Shown: positions 35,201 through 45,305 of the stretch, piece by piece
Numbering within the stretch: position 1 is the first letter of the stretch
Layout of the letters: every line of letters starts with the position of its first letter
Source of the DNA: Dimargaris cristalligena
Taxonomy: Eukaryota; Kickxellomycota; Dimargaritomycetes; Dimargaritales; Dimargaritaceae
Length of the DNA: 64,000 nt
Direction: 5' to 3'
Assembly (NCBI GenBank): GCA_027576995.1
Contig: JANBQC010000073.1
Location: 1 to 64,000, forward strand
Made by a program: the position numbers and the translations under genes
The notes under the pieces: model-generated
Databases searched by the model: none
What the model was told of the DNA's origin: nothing
What the model saw: only the letters and a program-made list of their open reading frames with translations

Positions 35201-35969
35201 CGGACCGGGGCCATGGGGTGGAACCTAGCGAGGGCCGTAATTCAGGCGAAGGCTCACCAGGTGGCTGAGGTAAGATTTCCGAGATGGGACCTTCGGTCGC
35301 CGCCGTCAGAATGGGCGTGGAGGCACGGCGCCCAATGGGTTCGGTTCGCTCCTGGGTGGAATGGATGGCGGGTCGTCGACTGTAGGGCAAGGCGCTTAGT
35401 AATCTGAAATAATTGCGGTCCATGTAGGGTAGCATGGGCGAAGTAACGGACGGTGCTGGAGAGGACCCCATCGTAGCAGCGGCAGCAGTAGTAGTAGTCG
35501 ATGATGATGATGACGGCGGTAATGCTGTGACGGAGTAGGAACCCAGGCGCCTAGAATTGGGTATATAGCTCCCACCAGCCGCCGAGCGACGGTAGTTTGA
35601 TCGATCCACCGAAGAATTGGAAGGGTTTGTGGAGGAGGCAGCAGCAGCGGTGGTGGTGGACGCAGTAGTGGTTGTAGTGGTGTTATCAAAAGGTCGGTGA
35701 CAATAGAAACACGCCCGGGGTGACGCCAGAGGGGGTGGTGAAGTTAGAGTAAGCTCATCCGCGCCGTGGTTGGACCATAATACAGACTGGGATGCCGGTC
35801 GAACGACGACTTGATTGTGTTCCGGATGGTAGAGAACGACCTGGTTTTGGCTGGGTCGGTGCAGGATAACCGTCCAGTTGGACGAGTAGCGCACCACCTG
35901 CTGCTCGTTAATGGGAGGTGAACTCGACGGGTGGTGGGTGGGGTCATGGTCGTCCTGGGGTTGAGACAT
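32225..35969 (-). CDS. IKS1: Iks1-type Ser/Thr protein kinase with C-terminal membrane segments (four exons)
   Basis: Protein kinase of the fungal Iks1 family; its target is not established. Exons 35969-33684, 33388-32768, 32505-32456 and 32321-32225, GT-AG, in phase, give 1017 residues. The N-terminal region has SNWTVILHRPSQNQVVLYHP and CFYCHRPF, typical of Iks1. The kinase domain starts at about 298: Gly loop LGRGLRGSV (301-309), Lys327, Glu344, HRD 558-560 with IHRDIKPQNLLL, DFG 599-601 and APE 625-627, so all catalytic residues are present. A Gly/Ser/Arg-rich insert of about 130 residues (395-525) lies inside the domain. Exon 2 is a disordered Ser/Thr/Pro linker. Exons 3 and 4 encode two hydrophobic stretches (MFYSALGLALLDLF; MLTIFIIILHPCYALYMCV), so the kinase is probably membrane-anchored. 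Confidence is lower for the last two exons. Confidence 0.87.
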
Positions 35970-36772
35970 AGGGCGTAGAGTCGCGACAGGGTCAAGTTAG
36001 TAAGAAACCGTATGGAGTAGGGTTGTTAATGGAATTGAAACGTGTTGTACAATAAAATTGTGGAAGAAACGGTTAATCATTGGGCATGGTAACAGGGAAA
36101 GTGACATGGAATTCCAAGGACGTAGATACCGCTGATGTAAAGTGGATGTGTATGTGTGTGTGTGTGTGTAACAAATGGGTTTGGGAGAGGCGAAACGGAA
36201 ATATTATTTGTGACCGGCTTATCTGAACTAAAAACACTTAAAGGGCTAAGCCAACACTAGAGAGAGAGAGAGAGATAGAAAGAGTTTAGCTGGGGCTTAG
36301 GCTGGGTAAAGTCCACAATACCAGTTCTCTGGGTTCTCCTAGCTCGGCCAATAGCAACAAGCCAACCAGCCATCAAGGCTGTCGACTGAAACAATCGCAT
36401 CGGTTTCAATACCTTCCAGTTATTTAACAGCTGTTTAAAACTCAGCCACCTAAATAGAGGGGTCCTCCTCAGGCAATTTACCAGGGTCTTCTAGTGCGCT
36501 TAGGTAAAGATAGCATAAAAACGTAGAATGTAATCGATCATTGAACCGACCCTTACTCATTTACGCCACACCACTATAAACTGTTGACCATTTTATCAAT
36601 TTCACCTTTTTGGATTACCTCCCCTATACATCACATTCTTACTTATAGTAATTCTTTATAAATTAATTCACAAAACGGGATACTACACATCATAGGCCCC
36701 AAATAATCTATTTTTACAAAATTATGAATAAGCGAGGGTGTAAATGGCCAAGGTCTGGGGTTGGCTGGATAC
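35970..36772. other. Spacer upstream of IKS1, downstream of RFWD3
   Basis: Holds a (GT)n tract (about 36147-36169) and a (GA)n tract (about 36258-36275), both upstream of the IKS1 start. No gene seen. Confidence 0.6.
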
Positions 36773-37108
36773 CTAGCCATACTCCAGTCGATACAAGCAG
36801 ACTTGGGTATCGGATAAACCGACCAGCAAATGCCCAAAACTGGGGTGAGAGCAAAACTTAACATCCAGGTAATGATCCGGGGCTTCGTTTAATGCTATAT
36901 TGGGCTCTATATCCAGTTGGCAAGGGCCCGCTGAGTCCGTGGAATTCTCTCTTGAGTTGGCCAGTTCCCAGAGGGCCAGTGAGGCTGTGGCAGAATCACC
37001 TAAAGCTAGAAACGCCAGCCTGTCAGGGGTTGAAGCCGAGGGTGATGGGGGTGAACAAGGTGCCGGAGGTTGAGATGGTGATGATGGTGACGGTGGTGTT
37101 GATGATGT

Positions 37109-37139
<31 letters not shown>

Positions 37140-39334
37140 AGTAATGGCGGGACTGGTAAAGGCGCTAATGGTGATGCAAGGGGATATGTAAACAGGGTAG
37201 TACGAGCCAAGGCGATTTGGGCACTGGAAAGTTCGATAACAAAAGATAATTTCCAACCGGGAGTATCGTGTTCCGGAAGGACCGTTGGGGGATCCGAATC
37301 GGGGAGAGACGGATTAGCCAAGGGCTGGTAAACGTGGTGAACGAGGCGTTTTCGGGGCGGATTGCGGTAGGATATCAAAAGGCGGGCTGATTCAGGATCA
37401 TAGACGGCGCAGTAAGCCGAAAACCCCATTGGTGTGCGAATCAGGTTCGGTTGAAAAGCGGGACTATTCGGCGGAGGCCCGCCGCTGTGATTACCGTCAC
37501 TATCGGTGGCTAGGGGCACTAGAAATACCCAGTCGGAGCCCCCCGCGACCAGCAGTGGTGGATCGCCCGCGGTATCGGAGGTGCCGGTGATGGTAGTCAG
37601 CGAGTGAATGGGGGTGCGACTGGCGGGGGGTTCCAATATTCTGACCTGAGTCTCGGCCGGGGTCGTGCGGCGCATATCCACGAGTACCACTGAACCATTG
37701 GCCAGTCCCACTAGGAAATAATGGGGGCAGCGCGGATGCCACATACACGACCAACCGGGGGCTTCGAGGGGGTAGCTCTGGACGACTGTCCGTGTGGCGA
37801 GGGAATAGACTACGGCGGTCCGGTCTAGACCCGTGGTCAAAATCCGCTGGCCGTCGTAGGGGCAGACGGCAATGTCACGGATCGCTTTATGATGAATGCC
37901 TAAATATTCATGGTGGGAGGTATTGCGAAGGGATATCCGGACAACGCCGAAAGGCAGGGAGGACCCCGTGGAGGGAATACGGGTAGGCACGGTGGACGTG
38001 GTGGAACTTATGGAGGTCAGTGCTAATTGCTGGGCCTGGGTACTAATTAGCAAGCTTTGATCAAAGGAGTTGTAAGCGATGATCCGGCAGGCGTTTTTTT
38101 GGCGGGAAATCATGATGGTTTCGGTTAAGGAGGCCTTTAACGACGGGGAAATAACTGGGGAACCCACAAAGTCCAACACCGCCCCGGTTAGATCCAGGAT
38201 TTCCCCGTTTGTTGGGGATTGGCCCAGCCGCTCCCCGGGAGTGATACTTGGACCAGGTCCTAGGCTAGGCCGGCTAGCCAAAGCCGACTTTAAAATATTG
38301 TTTTGCCTCTGCAGAAACTCGAGTCGCACCATCAGGTCACTGACCTGACTCTTTTGGAAATCCCGGGCCAGCTGCACCTGCTCCAGCTCACTTTCCGCCC
38401 GGATACACCGCTGATTGGCCTCGTGGATTTTGGCCTGCATCGCCTCCAACTCGCTAGTATCAGCGGGGACGACCCGTTTGGCAAAAATGGGGTGAATATG
38501 CTTGGCATTGGCGGGCTGCTTGCATTGCGGACAGCTCCGCTGTTGGGTACCGGGGCATTTCGGTCGTATACGCGGATTAAGCCATTGTAAAATACAGCCC
38601 CGTCCGAAGAGATGTCCACAACGGAGAGAAACGATACGGTGGCGGCCGGCGGTGGTCATGGGATCGAAGCAAATGATGCAGGGAGTGGCCGTTAAATCGT
38701 CGTCGGCGTCGGCTTCGGACCGGCCCCCATTATCACCTAGCGAGGTGGAGGGACCTGCTGAATCGGTCGACGACGACCCTTGGCCATCCGAAGTGGGATG
38801 GGCCGGAGGAAGTAACCGGGGGCGTTTAATGATGATTTGGAAGTCGTCATCCTGGGATTGTTGGCGGGGAGAGGGCGGGGCAACGCCAAGGGCGGCCGAT
38901 GACCGGAAGTAATCGCTTACGATAGGCACGGAGGGGCCACCGCTGTTTTCATCGATGGCGGTATCGCGAGGGCTAGGGTCTGGCTGGGCAAAGGGAAATA
39001 AGGCACCATTGCCCGGCGCAGGGCGGGGTCTATTGGTAGTCGCCGGGGCAGAGGGTGAGCGGAGTAGAAGAGAGCCGCTGGGAGAATGCAAAAGCCGGCG
39101 TGTAGAGGTAATTGTGGGGGTGGCCGCACTATTGGTCGTCGTTGTCCGGATCAGCCGAGGGGTGCTAGCAGAATTAAGCGCAGGGGTGGCTGGTGGTGAT
39201 ACTGAAGTCCAATGGGGAAGTTCGGGCGAGGTTGGCGGCGACGAAGTCAAAATAACGAAGTCGGCGGGGCCCGACTGGTCGGAATCGGGGGACTCGGCTT
39301 CGGTAGGAGTGGCGGGGGACGAAAGCACTTCCAT
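36773..39334 (-). CDS. RFWD3: RFWD3-type RING/WD40 E3 ubiquitin ligase
   Basis: Nuclear E3 ligase; in animals RFWD3 ubiquitinates RPA and RAD51 at damaged forks and in crosslink repair. One exon, 853 residues. Residues 1-215 are disordered and Ser/Pro-rich. The RING is at 219-271: C219/C222, C239-G-H241, C247, C268/C271, with CIICFDPMTTAGRHRIVSL, LRCGHLFGRGCILQWL and CPQCK, closely following animal RFWD3; the loop before the last Cys pair is longer and has an extra Cys260. A coiled coil follows (about 294-350, starting DTSELEAMQAKIHEANQ). The C-terminal half is a WD40-like propeller, for example HHKAIRDIAVCPYDGQRI, interrupted by a Ser/Pro run encoded by imperfect GAT/GGT triplets (plus 37070-37145). 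The start ATG is the first in frame. RFWD3 is absent from yeasts. Confidence 0.88.
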
Positions 39335-40592
39335 TTACATTGAGGGAATACTATTTTTAGTAGCCGTTTGATGGTAAAGAGGGTAATACGGAAAGGGAAT
39401 GAGGCCCTTCGAAACGGGAATAGTAAGCCATGGGTTGAGCCCATTAGCTAGGTGGGTGAAGTATTGGATAGAAAATAGGGTGCATCTTTCTCCTGCGGCA
39501 AAGAAAAAGGTAGTTAACGATAACACACTGGTGCCACCGCTATTAATGTGCTACGGAATATACATGGATAAATCAATCTAAGCAATTTCTAATGTTTTTA
39601 CTTCGTATTGGCCCTATTAACCAAGAGACCCGTGGATCTATAGTCCAAAGGGATAACTCAGTCTCCTCGATACGGAGCCTGCCAACAAGCGATAATAACT
39701 ACTGCTTACCACCCTGCGCCGGGTGGGCAAGCACCAGCCAAGATTGCGTAAAGATGTCCCTTTGAGTGCACATCCCTTGATACTTTTCAAACAACATTGC
39801 GGCAATCAGCTGATGGGGAGGCTGACGACCCGCACGGCACTAACATGCACCATCATCACCAGCGATGGCCCTAGCGGAAAGAATCCCTCCGTGTTTGAGT
39901 AAGCAGCCAAATATAAGCAGCCTGTTCTTTATGAGAGAGAATGTGTGTATATATGAGTTGCCAATACCATTCTTTATTATTAACACCACCCACTATTAAA
40001 GCATCCTCCCTCTCCTCAAACTCACCAATGCCTTCGTTTGTTGCTGCTGCCATTATTTTACATTTCTAATCAATTATATCTAACATTGGGTGGGCCACGT
40101 TTAATTGGAATAATACGAACCACTTGGACTGTCGACTGTTTAGTATCGCCGAGAGAACGATACTGCCGATATTAACACTACTGCTATTGCCTGGCTACCA
40201 AGTGGTCTCTTCTCTTTTCACCACCGTCTCATTCACTTGAACCCGTTTATTTTGTACATTCACGCTCGTCACTCGATCCCCGGGAGCCTCTAAGCCCGCA
40301 CCTGTATACACCTGACACAACACCTCTCCCATAGCCAGTAGAAGGAACCGACACGGCGGCGCCCAGTGCATTCCTAAAGACAAAGCGACTCCCCTCTTTT
40401 CATCCCTTACGCATCCAAGGTCCCATTGACTCGCCCATTCCACGACCCGCGCTTCCAAAATCGCCCTGTGTTACCTTGGCTAGAGAAAGTCCAGTCCCTC
40501 TCCAGTTCCGCAGTATCGCACTGTTTATCAACCGCGTTGTGGCCCTGGTCGGCCCATTCCTTGCTCCCATTGGCAACACACACACACACACA

Positions 40593-40643
<51 letters not shown>

Positions 40644-40674
40644 ATTGGACTCTCCTCAAAGCAAAGCAGACCCA
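39335..40674. other. Divergent promoter region, RFWD3 / EI24
   Basis: Start codons of RFWD3 (-) and EI24 (+) are 1.34 kb apart. A stem of AGTATCG/CGATACT lies at about 40140-40165. The EI24 side ends in a (CA)n(CT)n tract. No gene seen. Confidence 0.6.
40577..40640 (+). repeat. (CA)9(CT)23 compound microsatellite in the EI24 leader
   Basis: A pure CA run (40577-40594) passes straight into a pure CT run (40595-40640), 34 bases before the EI24 ATG. The frame of EI24 stays open through it but has no ATG upstream, so it is 5' leader or promoter and not coding. Confidence 0.9.
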
Positions 40675-41961
40675 ATGCACCGGTCCCCAGCCCATCCCCA
40701 GGGTCGCGGTAACGACAACAGCAGCAGCAGTAGCGGTGGTAGTGGTGACCCTGACGGCGGGCCCCGCTCCCAGCCCCTTCCCTACCAACCGCCCCGGTGC
40801 GCTGGCCCCGGCTCCATCAGCTCCTCCGACTTCGACTCCATAGCCCATGCTAAACCCCCTCGGCGACCGTCGTCCTTCCCCCACGAGAAGACCCACGCCA
40901 ACAAGGCTAAATCCCACCCGGCGTCCTCTACATCACCGCCGCAGTCCTACGCCCGGTCCCTGGCGGACTATATACGCCAGCAGCTCTGGTTCGTGTGGGC
41001 CGGCGTCAAGGATGCCTCGGCCTGGCCGACCAGTCTTATTGTGGTGTACGGGTCCAAAACGATCCAGCAGCGGGTGCTTAAATGCGTGTTTTTAAACGGG
41101 ATTCTCTTCCTCGGAAGTATCCTATTCTACCAAGTGGTACTGCTAAGGCTCAACTGGTATCTGCTGCATGTCGCGGAATACGTGGCTAATTTAGTCTCCC
41201 CTGGCTCGATGGAATCCACCTTGGTGACCACCACCACCCCTTGGTCGTCCTCCCCGTTATTAGCATCGGGTAATGCGGCAACATCCCCCACGTCGCTACC
41301 TTCCCACCGCTGGGCCCTGGAGATTTTGGCCTATACCATTGCGTTTGCCTATAATGCTTTTTGGCTGTACCCCGTATACTGCCTTAGTTTTCTGCTCAAT
41401 GCCATTTGGTACCAGGAAATTGCCGACCGTGTGTACAGTATGCGCGGCGGCGAGCCCACCCACCAACCCATTACCTACTCCGGGCTTCTCCAAAGCATCG
41501 CCAGCGAAATCTACCGCATCCTACTCTTCTTTACTTATGTGGTGTGGGCCAGCCTCATTTATCTCATCCCCTGGGTGGGCCCCGTGGCCTCGTTTATCTA
41601 CTTCTGCTGGATATACGCCTTTTACTGTTTCGAATACCAGTGGATCAACAAGAATTGGTCGTTCGAGAAACGGTTGGATTATTTGGAGGGCCATTGGGCC
41701 TACTTCCTGGGATTCGGACTACCGTGTACATTGTGTACGTTTTTTTCCACCCAGTTCGTGAGTGCCGGGGTGTTTGCCTTTTTATTTCCAATGTACATTA
41801 TTATGGCCAACATCGCCCGACCGCTGCCCCGCCGGTCGGATCCAACGATCCAGGTGCGGTTCTTACCCGACCGCCTACCCATTTTTAAACTATCCAAGAC
41901 CATCAATACGTTCCTACTCCACCAATTCCGCCGCTACCAGTATCGGATACGGCGCACCTAA
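40675..41961 (+). CDS. EI24: EI24 (EPG-4) family ER membrane protein
   Basis: Multi-pass ER protein; EI24/EPG-4 acts in autophagosome maturation in animals. From the ATG at 40675 the product is 428 residues. A polar, Ser/Gly/Pro-rich tail of about 80 residues is followed by helices: VFLNGILFLGSILFYQVVLL, the segment from EILAYTIAFAYNAFWLY on, LIYLIPWVGPVASFIYF, and the signature block YCFEYQWINKNWSFEKRLDY, then WAYFLGFGLPCTLC and FAFLFPMYIIMANIARP. The order and spacing match human EI24 (YCFEYRWFNKG, then YYFGFGLP). The C-terminus is basic. The upstream frame is open through a CA/CT repeat but offers no ATG. Intronless. Confidence 0.92.
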   Translation: MHRSPAHPQGRGNDNSSSSSGGSGDPDGGPRSQPLPYQPPRCAGPGSISSSDFDSIAHAKPPRRPSSFPHEKTHANKAKSHPASSTSPPQSYARSLADYIRQQLWFVWAGVKDASAWPTSLIVVYGSKTIQQRVLKCVFLNGILFLGSILFYQVVLLRLNWYLLHVAEYVANLVSPGSMESTLVTTTTPWSSSPLLASGNAATSPTSLPSHRWALEILAYTIAFAYNAFWLYPVYCLSFLLNAIWYQEIADRVYSMRGGEPTHQPITYSGLLQSIASEIYRILLFFTYVVWASLIYLIPWVGPVASFIYFCWIYAFYCFEYQWINKNWSFEKRLDYLEGHWAYFLGFGLPCTLCTFFSTQFVSAGVFAFLFPMYIIMANIARPLPRRSDPTIQVRFLPDRLPIFKLSKTINTFLLHQFRRYQYRIRRT

Positions 41962-43741
41962 CTACTCGGATGTACTTAGCCATTCTGCAATTGGTTAGCA
42001 AGACGTACCCTTTTTTAATGTTCACTTCACCTTGCCCCTGGGCCTTTCTTGTTGGACTGGTGATGATGTCACGGGGGCCTATCAGTAGTCTTTTCCCAAA
42101 ATATACTGGGGTAAGAATATCGACTAAACCACTTCCACCTCTACTATTCACACCCAACTGTATAACAACTAATTACTAGTTGTTAATGAGGGCCCCTTTA
42201 CTATTCTCCCACCCACACCACCCGAGTATCCAATTACAATCGCCTTTGTTTATTATCTCCCTTTTATCCTTATTATCCGTTTTTCCCGCCACAGGGATCA
42301 GCCGTAAGATCCCGGCCCCTATACATATTGTTTATCAACTAGCCATGGGGTGGTGCGTTGTTATTCCATATTTTTGCATAGATGTATATACGTATGCCGC
42401 TACATTCCGGGATTCCTATTTTATATATATAAATTATCAGATAGTTTAATGGAGACCTTTAGGGTAATCAGGAGGACTTTGGCATGCTTGTATAAAGCCA
42501 TTGTATCAAAGGGGCTGGTCGGAAAAGTGCGTAAAGGAGATTGTGGTCTTTCAGCAGGAACCACTTGCTAAGTTCCAGGAAGCTCCGTTGGTAAAAACCG
42601 GGCGGAATGCAATATAATCATTTTGGTAATTGCTATCCCTAACAAGCGGGGGGGATCACTATGCTCCATTCAGCGGGCTGATCAACCCCAAAGTACCCCC
42701 GGAAAACCTTTCAGGGTGAGTAACTGACCTAAACTACCTCCTCCATTCCATCCCCGGTGTTTCAGATGGGCAAATATATCCTAATTTAAAATGCCCCAAT
42801 TCGGGTATTGGCAAGACGGGCCAATAGAAAATAAAAAAGTAATAATCACAGTAATACAAGGGCTACTACACACTACATCGGGATGATTCCTTAATAATTC
42901 GCAAGATTTAATGCCCAATGTTAAACTACCCCAGCCATTCCAAGGGATATGGGGGTGGGAGGCAGCAGAATTGCACCCACAACTGGCTGATCCGCTCCCT
43001 GTAGTATACTGGCCTACCCCCCTCTTTCCTCTTGAATAGGTTATCCACTGCTGGCATGGCTACAGGTCCCGGTTAGCAATGCTCCATTCCTGGATGACCT
43101 GTGGCCAAATACCGAACGTAAAAATAAAAAAAAGGAGGAATAAGTTAATGACACCATGTATTATGTGTGCATAATAACTATATTCTTGTGCATCGGACTG
43201 ACGATGTCCATACATTACATTACCTACCCTCGCCATACCCCCCCTAAATTCACACTTGTCCTACCACCCTTAAGGTAACGTCCCCCGTTGGCCCGATTGG
43301 GACGCAGTGCTTGTCAGCTCGTTGCCGCGACCATTGTCTACTCTCATGGGGAGTACAAGCCTCTGGGGCCTCTGCCTATAATTCTTATAATTCAGGCAGC
43401 GCTGGGTTGGGGAAGCGTAATTATCCATTATAATCCAACCACTCCCGCCTTAAAAAAAATTAAACTTGGCTGCTGACCCTCGTACGGCAATAATTCCGGC
43501 CATTAATAACGAAACCAATGGGCTGTGCGCGTGTTGTTGTGGGGGATAGAAAAATAAAGGGAAAGGGTCCTAGCCGAGGAGGTCTGCAGAATGACCCACA
43601 TTGTTTGTTCCCGTTTCAAGTGACTTGATCTGGAACGGTCTACCTACCTACCTAGTTGACCATCTTAATGAACCCGAGAGCGGCTCCTTATCCCTCCATT
43701 GACCACATCATGGATATCCTTAGATAAATAGATGGATACAT

Positions 43742-43768
43742 TAGTAGTAGTAGTAGTAGTAGTAGTAT
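43742..43768. repeat. (TAG)n trinucleotide repeat
   Basis: About nine TAG units in non-coding sequence. Confidence 0.9.
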
Positions 43769-43913
43769 TATCGTACCTTGGGGTATAGTTTGCCCAGCCC
43801 CATTATGACGGTCTCGCCTGGGACCCAAAGGGGGGAATGAATGGGCGGGAAATTGGACACATTCAGGGAATGGAAGGAGGTTGTGTGATACAGGACGAGG
43901 GAGATTCTTAGGC

Positions 43914-44126
43914 TTAAGGTTGTAGGGTACGGCCGCCGCGTTCATTCGCCCGGGTTCTTAATTTAGGCAATACTAGGTCCACTAGCTTGGTTAGGTTTCC
44001 TAACTCGGACTCTAGACCGAGGTACCGTGAATGGGTGGGAGAATGTGGATGAGAAATATTCTTCTTTTGTACTTGGCTCCTCTTTCTAAACCTCGTTGTT
44101 TTTTCCTTTACATTCCCCCTGGCCAT
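43914..44126 (-). CDS. Possible small basic protein, unrecognised
   Basis: A 70-codon frame with an ATG in good context (GCCATGG on the complementary reading). The first 22 residues are strongly basic (MARGNVKEKTTRFRKRSQVQ), and a later part, LGLESELGNLTKLVDLVLPK, could form an amphipathic helix. Codon use lacks the C-ending bias of the sure genes, and I know no family. Probably chance, listed because composition is protein-like. Confidence 0.18.
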   Translation of the reverse strand: MARGNVKEKTTRFRKRSQVQKKNISHPHSPTHSRYLGLESELGNLTKLVDLVLPKLRTRANERGGRTLQP

Positions 44127-44741
44127 GGTGTCACGCTGTTTATCGATTCAATAGGTTTATCCACACTTCCGGCCTGGCTTCTTTATAACCGCTAATATTC
44201 CTATAGTCCCGTGGAAATCACGACATGTACACCGAACTACACCCAGGCAAAAATAGCCCACCCGCACGGATTTTTATAAAAACCGGGTAGGTCCCCGCCT
44301 CTTCTTAGAATCACAGTTTACCTTCCAATTGTTTATATGTAACTCGCTTCCCAGTTGATATTCCACTTTAACTTTCCGGTGATCTCATTATATTCCAACC
44401 CGCTTCATCTACCTACCTTCTTATTCTAAACCAGCCAAATATACCCGATTCCATAGCCATAATCTTATCTAAACCCCATTGCTAGTACCCTTCAATTGCT
44501 CCTATATCATCGTAAATCCCACCTCCATACCCAAGCACTTACCTACCTCCCAATTCGTGCTATTCCTCAGCGCACAGCCCCCCCCTCCCCGACTACCCCC
44601 CATCACCCTCTCTACCACTTACCCCTAGTCTTTCTGACCAGCATCCATCCCGCCCGCTATATTGGTATCATTTTTACCCATCCCTTCCCACCCCGTCCCA
44701 CGCTGCAAGCAAGATATCCCAACGGAGATCAATTAAGCCCA

Positions 44742-45305
44742 ATGTACAAGGGTAAGAAACCAGCCAAGGCAAACGCCATCATTGAGGCCATGGCCTTCAC
44801 CCTCCGTGCCCACGTGGGGTACGACCTGGACACCATCACCGTCTACCACAACGACGACCATCACAATATCCGGTTCACCAAATCCAACATGGCCGTGTGC
44901 CTCTACCAGTTCCAAGGCGACCCGGCCGAGGCGCACCTGGAGACCATCAAAGAGGGCGCCCAAACGACCATTCCCATAGCCATGAGCAAGATCCGGGACT
45001 TGGGCAAGGACGTTTCGGGCATCGCGGTGTTCGTGTGTGACGACGAAGCGGGTATCAACCGACTGGTGGAGAAATTCGAGCCCGACTCGTTGAAGGAACT
45101 GGCGGAGGATATAGGCAGCGAGTTTAGCGAGTATGATGGAATATGCACGTTTGCCAATTTAGAAGGGCTTTTGGACTCGCCTTCGGAAGACGAGGACGCG
45201 GGGCAAACGGCTTTAGGAATCAGCGCAGGCGAAGACGAAGAGGGAGAAGAAGAAGAGGAAGAAGAGGAAGAGAAGGGAAGCAGCAGCTCCCACCATTATT
45301 GGTGA
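44742..45305 (+). CDS. Orphan protein with acidic C-terminal tail
   Basis: I recognise no family. From the ATG at 44742 (after a C-rich leader with no bias toward coding) the product is 187 residues with strong C-ending codon use, which marks it as a real gene. Residues 1-10 are Lys-rich (MYKGKKPAKA). The central 130 residues look folded and mixed alpha/beta: AIIEAMAFTLRAHVGYDLDT, a charged His/Asp patch (VYHNDDHHNIRF), then DVSGIAVFVCDDEAGINRLV. The tail (about 146-187) is very acidic, with an unbroken Glu-rich run, ending KGSSSSHHYW. No signal peptide or membrane segment, so cytosolic or nuclear; acidic tails are common in histone chaperones, but that is only a comparison. The frame is open 82 codons upstream without the same codon bias. 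Confidence 0.72.
   Translation: MYKGKKPAKANAIIEAMAFTLRAHVGYDLDTITVYHNDDHHNIRFTKSNMAVCLYQFQGDPAEAHLETIKEGAQTTIPIAMSKIRDLGKDVSGIAVFVCDDEAGINRLVEKFEPDSLKELAEDIGSEFSEYDGICTFANLEGLLDSPSEDEDAGQTALGISAGEDEEGEEEEEEEEEKGSSSSHHYW

Larger units (their letters stand above)
41962..44741. other. Intergenic region
   Basis: No certain gene. It contains (TAG)n at about 43742-43768. Two weak open frames: 43288-43476 (+), partly hydrophobic with no ATG, and 43914-44126 (-), described separately. The last 250 bases before 44742 are very C-rich, a likely 5' leader of the next gene. Confidence 0.5.

Noticed and set aside
40426..40674. N-terminal extension of EI24 through the CA/CT repeat
   Set aside because: The frame is open but has no ATG; residues would be a His-Thr/Ser-Leu repeat.
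43742..43768. Possible CRISPR or satellite array at the TAG repeat
   Set aside because: It is a simple trinucleotide microsatellite with no spacers; the genome is eukaryotic.
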